DNA of 64,000 nucleotides from Amycolatopsis albispora. Lineage in GTDB: Bacteria; Actinomycetota; Actinomycetes; Mycobacteriales; Pseudonocardiaceae. The translations under genes and the position numbers were made by a program. Position 1 is the first letter of the stretch; every line of letters starts with the position of its first letter. Where the stretch lies: the NCBI RefSeq assembly GCF_003312875.1, contig NZ_CP015163.1, forward strand, positions 7,936,001 to 8,000,000, in the 5' to 3' direction. The notes beneath the pieces were generated by a model. It worked only from the letters and a program-made list of their open reading frames with translations, searched no databases and was not told the DNA's origin. Below, in pieces: positions 34,942 to 43,177 of this stretch.

Positions 34942-35415
34942 ATGGGCGAGGACGGTGCGATCGGGGTGGTGGCCGGGCTGGTGCGCTCGGCGTTCCTGGT
35001 GAACGCGGTGTACGCCGAGTCGGGCCGGGAGCACGGGGTCACCCCGCAGCAGGGCCAGTTGCTGTGCGTGCTGATGGCCGGACCGCGGGGGATGAGCGAG
35101 CTGGGCGGCATGCTCGGGCTCGCCAAGTCCAGCCTGACCGGGCTGGTGGACCGCAGCGTGCGCAACGGACTGGTCCGGCGCGAGCCGGATCCGGCGGACA
35201 CGCGTGCGGTCCGCGTCGCGCTCACCGAGCACGGCCGGGTGCTGGCCGCGGAGTTCTACGCCGAAACCTGCCGCCGGGTGGAGCGGCTGACCGACGGCCT
35301 CGACACCGCCGAGCGCGAGGTGCTCGGGAAGCTGCTGGGCCGGGTCGTGCTGGACAACGAGGTGCCGGAGGTCTTCCTGGAGGCCACCACGGTTGCAGTT
35401 CGTGACACGAACTAA
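34942..35415 (+). CDS. MarR-family transcriptional regulator
   Basis: A 157-residue winged-helix regulator: the recognition region GMSELGGMLGLAKSSLTGLV and the wing RREPDPADTRAVRV are standard. The stop codon lies just inside the second of two palindromes shared with the next promoter, so MarR probably represses the luciferase-like oxidoreductase gene. There is no palindrome upstream of marR itself, which starts 21 bases after the small peptide gene. The ligand is unknown. Confidence 0.88.
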   Translation: MGEDGAIGVVAGLVRSAFLVNAVYAESGREHGVTPQQGQLLCVLMAGPRGMSELGGMLGLAKSSLTGLVDRSVRNGLVRREPDPADTRAVRVALTEHGRVLAAEFYAETCRRVERLTDGLDTAEREVLGKLLGRVVLDNEVPEVFLEATTVAVRDTN

Positions 35416-35435
35416 TATAGTTCGTAGCACGAACT
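35397..35435. promoter_or_regulatory. paired MarR operators and promoter
   Basis: Two sites with identical arms: AGTTCGT-GAC-ACGAACT at 35397-35413 and AGTTCGT-AGC-ACGAACT at 35419-35435, centres 22 bases apart, two helical turns. TAATAT between them could be a -10 element for the next gene. The first site overlaps the marR 3' end. Confidence 0.8.
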
Positions 35436-35453
35436 CAACTGGGGGTGCCCGAC

Positions 35454-36374
35454 ATGACCGCACAGGACGTGCTCTTCGGCTTCGGAACGCTGCACGACAT
35501 CGCCGACCGGGCGACGCTGCTGCGCACCATCGAGCAGGCCGACCGCGACGGCCTCGACCTGTTCTCGATGAGCGACCACCCGTACCTCGGCGCCCGGCTG
35601 GACGCCTACGCCACGGTCGGCTTCGCGCTCGGCCGGACGGAACGGATCGCGGGTCTGGTCAACGTCACGAACCTGCCGACGCGACCCGCGCCGATGCTCG
35701 CGCGCACGGTCACGTCGCTGGCCGCGCTGTCGGAGGGGCGGCTCGTGCTCGGCATGGGCGCGGGCGGGCTGTGGCAGCGGATCGCGGACATGGGGGTGGA
35801 GCCGCTTTCGCCCGGTGACGCGGTGGACGCCTTCGAAGAGGGCATCACGCTGATCAGGAAGCTGTCCGGCGGCGGACCGGCCGTCACCCACGAGGGTAAG
35901 CACTATCGGGTGAGCGGTATCGAGCCCGCGCCGGTCGCCGCCCCGCCGGTGTGGACCGGCTCGGTCGGCCGGAAGTCGCTCGCCGCCACCGGCCGCGTGG
36001 CCGACGGCTGGATTCCCGGGCACGCCGCGGACTGGCTCAGCCGCCGCTACCGCGAGTCACGTCCGGTGATCGACGAGGCCGCGGTGTCCGCCGGCCGGGA
36101 CCCGCGTGAGATCCGCACCATCTACAACTTGCCAGGGCGGATCACCGAGCGGCCGCTGGCCGAGACCCGCGACCGCGAGGGCCGCTGGATCGGCGGCTCG
36201 CCCGAGCAGTGGGTCGAGGAATTGACCGGTGCGGTGCTGGACCACGGCGCTTCGGGCTTCACCCTGTTCGGCCCGGGCGGCAGCGAACAGGACTCGCTCA
36301 CACTGGGCCGGTGGGCCGCGGAAATCGCCCCCGCCGTCCGAGAGGCGGTCAGCGCGGCTCGCCAACCGGCCTAG
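35454..36374 (+). CDS. luciferase-like (F420/FMN) oxidoreductase
   Basis: A 306-residue LLM-class TIM-barrel oxidoreductase: FGFGTLHD near the start, SMSDHPY, RTERIAGLVNVTNLPTRPAPMLARTV and GLGMGAG-like RLVLGMGAG are typical. It probably uses F420 or FMN. The ATG at 35454 is used because GGGGG lies about eight bases upstream; a GTG at 35445 is possible. The twin MarR operators immediately upstream suggest induction by a small-molecule ligand and a role in its conversion or detoxification. Confidence 0.85.
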   Translation: MTAQDVLFGFGTLHDIADRATLLRTIEQADRDGLDLFSMSDHPYLGARLDAYATVGFALGRTERIAGLVNVTNLPTRPAPMLARTVTSLAALSEGRLVLGMGAGGLWQRIADMGVEPLSPGDAVDAFEEGITLIRKLSGGGPAVTHEGKHYRVSGIEPAPVAAPPVWTGSVGRKSLAATGRVADGWIPGHAADWLSRRYRESRPVIDEAAVSAGRDPREIRTIYNLPGRITERPLAETRDREGRWIGGSPEQWVEELTGAVLDHGASGFTLFGPGGSEQDSLTLGRWAAEIAPAVREAVSAARQPA

Positions 36375-36402
36375 CGAGTCGTTGAAGGTGGTGCGCAACG
36401 GG

Positions 36403-36469
36403 CGCCGATGTCACGAATGTGGCTTTCGAGACGTTTCGCGTCTCGAAAGCCACATTCGTGACATCGGCG
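36403..36469. repeat. ATGTGGCTTTCG palindrome (type A), perfect copy
   Basis: A 67-base inverted repeat with 31-base perfect arms (CGCCGATGTCACGAATG... then TGGCTTTCGAGACG) and the five-base loop TTTCG. It lies between the convergent oxidoreductase and dinB genes and could end both transcripts. Confidence 0.92.
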
Positions 36470-36487
36470 GCGCGCGGTCCGTCCCGG

Positions 36488-37525
36488 TTAGCTGTCCTCC
36501 GGTGGGGTGAATTCGGCGCGTACGCCCAGCAGTCGCACCGGCCGCCCCACCTCGAAGCGGCCGAACACCTCCAGCGCCGCCCGTTCCAGTTCGGCGCCAT
36601 CGGTGGTCGGCGCGGGCAGCGTCAAGCTGCGGGTCTGTGTGAGGAACGGAGCGAAGCGCACCTTCACCGCGACCCGCACGGCAGGCCGCTGCTCCGCGAG
36701 CACGTCCTGCGTGACACGTTCGGCGAGCTTCCGGATTTCCGCGGCCATTTCACCCGGATCGGTGAGGTTCTGCTGGAAGGTGGTCTCGCGGCTGCGTGAG
36801 CGCGCCACCCACGGCGTGCCGGTCACCTCGGTGTCGCCGACGCCGAGCGCCAGGATCCGGTACCACGGCCCCATGGTCGGCCCGAAGCGCGCGGCGAGCG
36901 CCTTCGGGTCCGCCGCGGCCAGTTCGGCCACTGTGGACAGTCCCAGCTCGGCCAGCTTCTTCGCCGTCTTGCGGCCGATGCCCCAGAGCGCCTCGGTCGG
37001 GCGCTCGTGCATCACCTCGGCCCAGTTCGCCTCGGTCAACCGGAACACCCCGGCGGGCTTGGCGAACCCGGTGGCGAGCTTGGCGCGCAGCTTGTTGTCC
37101 CCGATGCCGACCGACGAGGCCATCCCGGTCTTCTCGGCGATCGCCGCGCGGATCCGGTTCGCCAGGTCCTCCGGGTCGTCGGTCTCCGCGCCGATGAAGC
37201 CCTCGTCCCAGCCCATCACCTCGACCACCACCGGGAACTCCCGCACCGCGGCGAAAACGCGTTCGGAGACCTCCTCGTAGGCGGGGGCGTCGGTGGGCAG
37301 GAACACCGCGTCCGGGCAGCGCTTCGCGGCCAGCCGCAGCGGCATGCCCGAGTCGATGCCGAAGGCCCGCGCCTCGTAGGAGGCGGTGGCCACCACCGCG
37401 CGCTCGGCCGGGTCGCCGTTGCCGCCGACCACCACCGGCCGCCCGCGCAGCTCGGGGTGCCGCGCGACCTCCACCGCGGCGATGAACTGGTCGAGGTCCA
37501 CGTGCAGGACCCAGCTTGTCGGCAT
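36488..37525 (-). CDS. dinB: DNA polymerase IV
   Basis: A 345-residue Y-family polymerase for translesion synthesis. The catalytic acids are seen in HVDLDQF and GWDEGF, and the little-finger region (RSRETTFQQNL) follows. KTAKKLAELG marks the helix-hairpin-helix. The ATG at 37525 begins MPTSWVLHVDLD, the family N-terminus; upstream in-frame codons are ignored. It diverges from the SRPBCC gene across 84 bases. No LexA-type box was recognised. Confidence 0.92.
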   Translation of the reverse strand: MPTSWVLHVDLDQFIAAVEVARHPELRGRPVVVGGNGDPAERAVVATASYEARAFGIDSGMPLRLAAKRCPDAVFLPTDAPAYEEVSERVFAAVREFPVVVEVMGWDEGFIGAETDDPEDLANRIRAAIAEKTGMASSVGIGDNKLRAKLATGFAKPAGVFRLTEANWAEVMHERPTEALWGIGRKTAKKLAELGLSTVAELAAADPKALAARFGPTMGPWYRILALGVGDTEVTGTPWVARSRSRETTFQQNLTDPGEMAAEIRKLAERVTQDVLAEQRPAVRVAVKVRFAPFLTQTRSLTLPAPTTDGAELERAALEVFGRFEVGRPVRLLGVRAEFTPPEDS

Positions 37526-37552
37526 GTGCCCAGTGTGCACGGCGAACCGGGG

Positions 37553-37580
37553 TTGACATGTGACCATTTAGTCACATAAT
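37553..37580 (+). promoter_or_regulatory. promoter with embedded ArsR-type operator
   Basis: TTGACA (37553-37558), 16 bases, CATAAT (37575-37580): a near-consensus vegetative promoter. A palindrome ATGTGAC-CATTTA-GTCACAT (37558-37577) fills the spacer, so a bound repressor would block RNA polymerase. No ArsR gene is adjacent. Confidence 0.75.
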
Positions 37581-37609
37581 CTCTCCGCAACCGACCTGGA
37601 GGAAGAGTC

Positions 37610-38113
37610 ATGACCAGCACCGCGACCGACACCGTGCAGATCCACCGCGTCTACATCAAGGCCACCCCGGAGCGCGTCTGGGAGGCGATCACGTCGCCGG
37701 AGTGGAACGGCAAGTACGGCTACGGCGCGCCCGCGAAGTACGAGCTGCGCGCCGGTGGCAAGTACGAGGCCTACGCCACCGAGGAGATGAAGGCCTACGA
37801 CCCGAACCTCGGTGATCTCTGCGTGGACGGCGAGGTGATCGAGGTCGACCCGCCGCGCAAGCTGGTGCAGACCTGGCGGATGTGCATGGACGAGGGCATG
37901 AAGGAAGAAGGGTTCACCCGTCTCACGTGGCAGATTGATCCCAGTTTCGACGGCGTGTGCAAGCTGACCGTGACCCACGAGCTCAGCGGCGCGCCGAAGC
38001 TGGCGGAGATGGTCAACGGCGGGCTGGAGCACACCGGCGCCGGCGGGGGCTGGGCCTTCGTTCTCAGCGACCTCAAGTCGCTGGTGGAGACCGGGGCGCC
38101 GCTGGCTGGCTGA
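37610..38113 (+). CDS. SRPBCC (AHSA1-like) domain protein
   Basis: A 167-residue START/SRPBCC-fold protein: IKATPERVWEAITSPEW at the N-terminus, GEVIEVDPPRKLVQTW, then TVTHELSGAP and the C-terminal GGWAFVLSDLKSLVETG helix. Such proteins bind small hydrophobic ligands. GGAGGAAG precedes the ATG. In many actinomycetes relatives are paired with an ArsR regulator; here only the operator-like palindrome in the promoter is seen. Confidence 0.88.
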   Translation: MTSTATDTVQIHRVYIKATPERVWEAITSPEWNGKYGYGAPAKYELRAGGKYEAYATEEMKAYDPNLGDLCVDGEVIEVDPPRKLVQTWRMCMDEGMKEEGFTRLTWQIDPSFDGVCKLTVTHELSGAPKLAEMVNGGLEHTGAGGGWAFVLSDLKSLVETGAPLAG

Positions 38114-38173
38114 CGTGACGGTGGCCGGGCGGCACTGCTTCCCGGCCACCACGAGCCCGCGAGGACGGAGACC

Positions 38174-39568
38174 ATGGAGCTGCGCTCGAGGAGGTGGGGC
38201 AGGGCCGTGGTGCTGGTGGTCGTCCTGCTCGCCGGACTGCTCACCGCCACCCCCGCCACCGCGACCGGGCGGCAGACCCACACCGGGGTGATCGACGGCG
38301 CGGCCTTCCGGGTGGAAACCCCGGAGCGCTGGAACGGCACGCTCGTGCTGTACAGCCACGCCTACTTCAGCGACGGGCTGCCGATCCCGCCCGAGGTGTG
38401 GCTGGCCAACCGCAAGGAGACCGAGCACTGGCTGCTGGCCAACGGGTACGCGCTGGCCGCGTCGGACTACCAGGGCCGCTTCGGCTTCGCGGTGGAACCG
38501 GCGCTGCGTGACCAGATCGCCGTGCTGGACTGGTTCGAGCGCAACGTCGGCAAGCCGCGGCGGACCGTCGCGAGTGGAATGTCGATGGGCGGCGGCATCG
38601 CGGTGCTGCTCGCCGAGCGGAACCCGCGCCGGATCTCGGGCGTGGTGGCGACCTGCGCCGACCTCGACCACCTGGCGCCGTACAACATGTCGCTGGACGT
38701 CACCTTCGCCATCCGCACGCTGCTCGCGCCCGGGGAGGACATCGACCTGGTGCTCGCGGACGATCCGGCGGCCAGCACGCAGGCGCTGCTGACGGCGATC
38801 GAGCGGGCGCTGGCCACCCCCGAGGGCCGGGCGCGGCTGGCGCTGGCCGGCGCTTTCGCCAACCTGCCGCCGTGGCGGCACGCGCACCACGCGCCACCGG
38901 TCGAGCTGGTCGAGCGGATCAAGCAGCAGGCGGCGTGGGCCGAGGGTTCCGCGTCGGCGCTGGGCCCGGCGGGCCGCGCCGATCTGGAACGACGCGCGGG
39001 CGGCAACCCGGCGTGGAACGTCGGCGTGGACTACGGCCGTCAGCTGGCGCGGTCGAGCCAGCGGGGGCTGGTCGAGGAGGCCTACCGGGCCGCCGGATTG
39101 GACCTCGGCGCCGACCTGGCGCGGCTCGCCGCGGAACCGCGCATCTTCCCGGACGCGTGGGCGACGGGGTACATGTACCGGTACGCGATCCCGCGCGGGA
39201 TCACGCCCGCGCCGGTGCTGACCCTGCACAACACCGCCGACGGTGGTGCCTCGACGGACCAGGAGAACTGGTACGCCGCACAGGTCGCGGCACGCGGCGA
39301 CCAGGACCGGCTGCGGCAGCTGTTTTCCGATCGGGGGAACCACTGCGCGTTCAGCGGGGCGGAGGAGATCGTCAGCCTGCGGACCATGTTCACGCGCGTG
39401 GAAACGGGGCGGTGGCCGGATACCTCGCCTGGGGCGCTGAATGCTGAGGTGGCGGAGTTCGGGCCGGAGTACCAGGTGGTGACGAACTTCGGGGACTTCG
39501 CGGACGCGGTGCTGGGGCCGTCCTTTGTGGAGCATCGGCCGGCGGGGTTGCAGAGGGCTTCTCGGTAG
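38174..39568 (+). CDS. secreted alpha/beta-hydrolase
   Basis: A 464-residue protein with a Sec signal peptide (RRWGR, hydrophobic VVLVVVLLAGLLTA, cleavage likely after ATPATA). The nucleophile elbow is GMSMGG, and the C-terminal DRGNHCAFSG holds a candidate catalytic His; PVLTLHNTADGG fits the Asp loop. An esterase or peptidase of unknown substrate, secreted. It is followed 34 bases later by the type-B terminator. Confidence 0.82.
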   Translation: MELRSRRWGRAVVLVVVLLAGLLTATPATATGRQTHTGVIDGAAFRVETPERWNGTLVLYSHAYFSDGLPIPPEVWLANRKETEHWLLANGYALAASDYQGRFGFAVEPALRDQIAVLDWFERNVGKPRRTVASGMSMGGGIAVLLAERNPRRISGVVATCADLDHLAPYNMSLDVTFAIRTLLAPGEDIDLVLADDPAASTQALLTAIERALATPEGRARLALAGAFANLPPWRHAHHAPPVELVERIKQQAAWAEGSASALGPAGRADLERRAGGNPAWNVGVDYGRQLARSSQRGLVEEAYRAAGLDLGADLARLAAEPRIFPDAWATGYMYRYAIPRGITPAPVLTLHNTADGGASTDQENWYAAQVAARGDQDRLRQLFSDRGNHCAFSGAEEIVSLRTMFTRVETGRWPDTSPGALNAEVAEFGPEYQVVTNFGDFADAVLGPSFVEHRPAGLQRASR

Positions 39569-39601
39569 GGGGTGGGGCCACCCCGGTGTTTCATTGTGAC
39601 G

Positions 39602-39661
39602 ACGGCGAAGGGCCCCTTGTCAAGGCTGGGGAGAGTACCTTGACAAGGGGCCCTTCGCCGT
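39602..39661 (+). terminator. conserved TTGTCAAGG intrinsic terminator (type B), copy 3
   Basis: A 24-base stem, ACGGCGAAGGGC CCCTTGTCAAGG with its complement, 12-base loop, then TGTTTTTGGC. It shares CATTGTGACG before and TTGGCTGTGGACCGGGG after with the other copies. Confidence 0.9.
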
Positions 39662-39717
39662 GTTTTTGGCTGTGGACCGGGGCGGGGAAGGAGGAGTCTG
39701 GGTGGTCGGTGGGGGTT

Positions 39718-39880
39718 GGTGCCCGGCTTCCGGTTTGGATAGTGGCGGGTCCAGCTTTCTGGTTTGGAGGGTGGCGGGCCCGGCTTCCGGTTTGGATGGT
39801 GGCGGCCCGGCTTCCGGGTTGGATGGTGGCGGGCCCGGCGTCCGGTTTGGAGGGATGGAGGTGGGCCCCACTTCGGTTGG
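39718..39880. repeat. GC-rich tandem repeat, about 28-base unit
   Basis: Four to five degenerate copies of GGCTTCCGGTTTGG-ATGGTGGCGGGCCC in direct orientation, the last ones diverged. No gene is evident in 39569-40135; the stretch consists of repeats. Confidence 0.8.
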
Positions 39881-39999
39881 GATGAGGGTGGGCCAAGCCT
39901 CCGGTTTCGCGGGGGACGTCTGGCTTGGATGGTGGCGGGCTGCCTGCGCCGGGATGCTGGAGAGCGGCCGCGTCTGGTGGCGCGCCGGGGTGGCGCCGA

Positions 40000-40054
40000 T
40001 GTCACGAATGTGGCTTTCGAGACGTTTGGCGTCCCGAATGTGGCTTTCGTGACA
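40000..40054. repeat. ATGTGGCTTTCG repeat, direct-repeat form (type A)
   Basis: TGTCACGAATGTGGCTTTCG, AGACGTTTGGCGTCC, then CGAATGTGGCTTTCGTGACA. The ends are inverted but the inner element is repeated directly. Confidence 0.9.
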
Positions 40055-40062
40055 TGGGCGGG

Positions 40063-40117
40063 GGACACGAATGTGGCTTTCGGGGCGTGATCGGCCCCCA
40101 AAGCCACATTCGTGTCC
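40063..40117. repeat. ATGTGGCTTTCG palindrome (type A)
   Basis: GGACACGAATGTGGCTTT-CGGGGC paired with GCCCCCAAAG-CCACATTCGTGTCC, near-perfect. It ends 18 bases before the stop of the carboxymuconolactone-decarboxylase-like gene. Confidence 0.9.
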
Positions 40118-40135
40118 GAAGCGGGCGCGGGTGGG

Positions 40136-40678
40136 CTAGGTCAGTAGCTTGGCCAGGCCGGTGTAGCCGCCATCGTGCAGCCGTTTGCCGGAGACGCCGA
40201 AGTAGTCCGGCGAGGCCTCCACCCCCAGGCCTTCGACCATCCGGTTCATGAAGTTGAACAGCGCGCACACCAGCACCGCGTCGTGCAGGGCCTTTTCCTC
40301 CCAGCCCGCCGCGTACACGGCCTCCGCGTCCGCCTCCGTCATTCGGGACGGCGTTCGCGTCAGCTTGCCGACGTACCGCAGCACCGGCTTCATCTTCGAG
40401 TCCACCGGCGAACCGTCGAGATCGGTCAGCGCCGCCACCAGCAGGCCTTCCGGGACGCCGAACTGCTCGGCCGTCACCGTGTGCACCCCATGACAGTAAT
40501 CGCAGCCGTTGATGCCCGAAACATAAGCGGCGATCAGTTCCCGCTCGCCCGCCGAAAAAGGCGAAGGCGCGCGCATCACCAATTCATGGTAATCGAGCAG
40601 CGGACGCGCCGTTTCCGGGAATTTCCGGAACACCGAGAGCAGCGCCGAATCCGTGCCCAATGACTTCAGGAAAGACAT
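40136..40678 (-). CDS. carboxymuconolactone-decarboxylase/AhpD-like protein
   Basis: A 180-residue AhpD-like protein. CDYCHGVH supplies the redox CxxC and the nearby His of the peroxidase-related branch; AAYVSGINGC precedes it. It probably acts as a thiol peroxidase or thiol-disulfide enzyme. It is the last gene of the minus operon starting at 44125, 12 bases after the 140-residue gene. In that setting it may protect against, or use, an oxidised intermediate made by the FAD protein upstream. Confidence 0.85.
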   Translation of the reverse strand: MSFLKSLGTDSALLSVFRKFPETARPLLDYHELVMRAPSPFSAGERELIAAYVSGINGCDYCHGVHTVTAEQFGVPEGLLVAALTDLDGSPVDSKMKPVLRYVGKLTRTPSRMTEADAEAVYAAGWEEKALHDAVLVCALFNFMNRMVEGLGVEASPDYFGVSGKRLHDGGYTGLAKLLT

Positions 40679-40690
40679 CGGAAGGAACCC

Positions 40691-41113
40691 CTAATCAGAG
40701 TGACGGTCGATTTCCTCGCGGCGCAGCCAGCACGCGGCGAGATACGCCACCGTGGCCGGGCCCGCGTCGCCGAGGTCGCAGCCCGCCAGCAGGCGCAGGG
40801 TCTGCTCCCAGGCCAGCCGCAGTGAGGCGAAGTCCGCTGGCGGACCGCCGGCCGCGGCGAGGGCGTCGCGGGCGGCGAGCCAGCGGGTGGCGCCCGCGGC
40901 GACCAGGGCGTCGAGCGAGAACTGCAGCGGGGCGTCGTGCCGGGCGTGGTCCACCGCCAGGGTGACCTGGCCCGGATCGTCGAACAGCGAAGCGAGCCCG
41001 AGCCCGGCGAGCAGTCGCCGGGCGTCCAGCCCCATCAGGATGACGCCGGTCTCCGTCGACGCCGGACCGTCCACCGCCGGCAGCGTGAACCGCGTGTCGT
41101 GCGTGCTAGACAC
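40691..41113 (-). CDS. unrecognised 140-residue protein
   Basis: A soluble, Ala/Leu-rich, mostly helical protein without signal or membrane segment. The GTG at 41113 overlaps the stop of the FAD enzyme gene by eight bases, showing coupling; a longer in-frame extension would sit inside that gene and is rejected. Visible blocks are MGLDARRLLAGLGLASLFDDPGQ in two parts around LLAGLG, and YLAACWLRREEID at the C-terminus. I know no family; it looks like a partner of the FAD protein. Confidence 0.7.
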   Translation of the reverse strand: MSSTHDTRFTLPAVDGPASTETGVILMGLDARRLLAGLGLASLFDDPGQVTLAVDHARHDAPLQFSLDALVAAGATRWLAARDALAAAGGPPADFASLRLAWEQTLRLLAGCDLGDAGPATVAYLAACWLRREEIDRHSD

Positions 41114-42425
41114 CGGCGACCGCCTTCGAAGCCGCCAGCGGCGCGCCGCGCTGCACCCCGTGCGCCACCGCCGCCGCGACGCGCGCGGTGGCCACGCGGT
41201 GACCATCGATGTTGCGCGCCGCCGGGCCCAGCGCCATGCCCGCCGCCGCGCCGACCGCGAACACCCGCGGCGCCCGGCAGTAGGCCAGCGACCGCTCGTC
41301 CAGATCCGGCCAGCCGTCGCGTGCGCCGACGACCTCCTCAGGCAGCAGCTGGTCACCGATCCACGGCACCGTGCCGAGCGCGAGCGCGACGTGGTCACCG
41401 TGCACCGCCGAGCCGTCGGCCAGCCGGACCTCGCCGGTGCCGACCCCGGTGACCGCCTGCCCGCGGTGCACGACCAGCCTGCCGTTGGCCTCGGCCCGCT
41501 CCAGCCCCGGCCGGAACTCGAACATCACCGACGCCCGCCGGAACGCGCGCATCAGCCCGAGCCGGTCCTCCCAGCTCACGCTGTCGAACCGGGTGCGCCC
41601 CTCCGGGCGGAAGAACGACGAGTTCACGTCCGCGCACTGGTACCGCTCGCCGGTCTCCCGGAACACCCAGTGCACCTTGGCGCCCCCGGCGAGCCCGTTC
41701 GCGACCAGGTGCGCGGCCGACAAACCCGCGCCGACCACGATCAGCTCATCAACACCGCCGGGCGCCCGTTCGTCCCAGTAGCGAACACCCTCCGGAGTCT
41801 CCGGCCCCGGCCACCAGCCATCCGGTGCCTTCCGGCGCTCTTCACCCGTGCAGAGCACCACGAACCGCGCCGACACCTCGTGCTCGCCCGCGCACACGGT
41901 GACCGAGTTCTTCCCCGGCAGCACCGCGTGCACGGTGGCCTGCCAGGTCCGCTCGGTCACCCGGTGCGTCGAGGCGACCTGGCGGCAGTAGGCCTCGAAC
42001 ACGTCGACCGGGACCACCGACCGGTGCCCAGCCTGCGACATCCGGACCTCGCGGCGTTCCACCGGCGTCAGCCGCGCCCAGTTCAACCGCGCGAAGTCCA
42101 GCAGTTCGCAGTCGCGGTAGCCCTCCGCGCCGGGGTGGTGTTCGTACGGGGAGCGCAGCACGCGCTGACCGAGGGTGTCCACCCGGTCGAAGAACCGCCC
42201 GCACGGGCGAGTCCCGCGATCGAACAGGACGACGTCGCGCACTCCGTGGTGCCAGAGCGCGGCGGCGACCGCCAGGCCGGCCGGGCCGGTGCCGACGATC
42301 ACCGCGTCGGCGGTGCGGGGAGGCTCGTCCAGCCTCGCCGCACCGCCGAGAGCGGTCGGCAGCGGCCAGTCACGGCCGCGAGGGGAGTCCAGGAGGTGGG
42401 GCTCCGGGACGAAGACGGTCGACAC
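41106..42425 (-). CDS. FAD/NAD(P)-dependent oxidoreductase, monooxygenase-like
   Basis: A 439-residue flavoprotein with two dinucleotide folds: VIVGTGPAGLAVAAAL near residue 43 (FAD) and IVVGAGLSAAHLVANGL near 225 (NAD(P)H). The order resembles N-hydroxylating and Baeyer-Villiger-type monooxygenases and thioredoxin-reductase relatives; the C-terminal FAVGAAAGMALGPAARNIDG closes the FAD site. The GTG start lies three bases from the upstream stop, so it is within the operon. The substrate is unknown; coupled small proteins suggest a dedicated local pathway. Confidence 0.82.
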   Translation of the reverse strand: MSTVFVPEPHLLDSPRGRDWPLPTALGGAARLDEPPRTADAVIVGTGPAGLAVAAALWHHGVRDVVLFDRGTRPCGRFFDRVDTLGQRVLRSPYEHHPGAEGYRDCELLDFARLNWARLTPVERREVRMSQAGHRSVVPVDVFEAYCRQVASTHRVTERTWQATVHAVLPGKNSVTVCAGEHEVSARFVVLCTGEERRKAPDGWWPGPETPEGVRYWDERAPGGVDELIVVGAGLSAAHLVANGLAGGAKVHWVFRETGERYQCADVNSSFFRPEGRTRFDSVSWEDRLGLMRAFRRASVMFEFRPGLERAEANGRLVVHRGQAVTGVGTGEVRLADGSAVHGDHVALALGTVPWIGDQLLPEEVVGARDGWPDLDERSLAYCRAPRVFAVGAAAGMALGPAARNIDGHRVATARVAAAVAHGVQRGAPLAASKAVAGV

Positions 42426-42428
42426 CGA

Positions 42429-42986
42429 TCACCCGACGATGGTCACGGGCACGATCAGTTCGACCACCTGGCGCTGCGGCATGCCGTTGGTGATCAGGCC
42501 GTCGAGCGTCTCGGCCGACTTCTCGGCGCTGTCGGTGGCGATCGGGCTGTAGCGCGAGTACGCGTAGGCGGGGTTGGTACCGCTGGTCTCCAGCGTGTAC
42601 ACCTTCAGCACCGCCTCGCCGGGGCGGACCTCACCGTCGTAGAAGGTGACGCGCCGCTGGTCCGGGGTCATGAAGGTCTTCGAGAACTGCCGCGACATCA
42701 GCATGGTGTCGGCGTCGTTGACGATGGTGGAGTCCTCGTCGGTGGTGACCTGCATGGCCACCCAGGTCTTGTCGGTCAGGTTGGTCTCCGACTTGATGAT
42801 CTGCCAGCGGCCCGGCGCCGGCAGGTTGACCGTGACCGACACGTCGTGGTCGGTGGTGTCGATCGCACCGGTGATCATCAGCACCCGGCGGGCGACGTCG
42901 GCGACGCCCGCCATTTGAATGTCGCGAGCGCGCACACGGCCTGAAACATCAAGGCCGGGAAATTCCGGGTTTTCCGGTGACTCCAT
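42429..42986 (-). CDS. unrecognised 185-residue protein
   Basis: A soluble beta-rich protein beginning MESPENPEFPGLDV. The ATG at 42986 has GAGGAG eight bases upstream and is preferred over an in-frame start at 43052. Alternating hydrophobic strands (VLMITGAIDTTDHDVSVTVNLP, then VLKVYTLETSG) and a conserved-looking C-terminal VVELIVPVTIVG suggest a jelly-roll or lipocalin-like fold, but I recognise no family. The 191 bases before it contain TTGACA on the minus strand and may hold an internal promoter. Confidence 0.72.
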   Translation of the reverse strand: MESPENPEFPGLDVSGRVRARDIQMAGVADVARRVLMITGAIDTTDHDVSVTVNLPAPGRWQIIKSETNLTDKTWVAMQVTTDEDSTIVNDADTMLMSRQFSKTFMTPDQRRVTFYDGEVRPGEAVLKVYTLETSGTNPAYAYSRYSPIATDSAEKSAETLDGLITNGMPQRQVVELIVPVTIVG

Positions 42987-43177
42987 TTTATTTACTCCTC
43001 GCAATTCCCGGCGAAGAACGCCCCATTTGTCAACCGAAACAAAGAGTTTCACACGGTCAGGGGACTGTCAAGGAGTCGGTTATGGGTGCGATAAGCCGTC
43101 ATGCGGGAATGTGAAATCCTCATCCGGCGACGGCCGCGGCTGGGCCGTTCGGCCTATTGCCGGCGCGGCGGTTCGGG

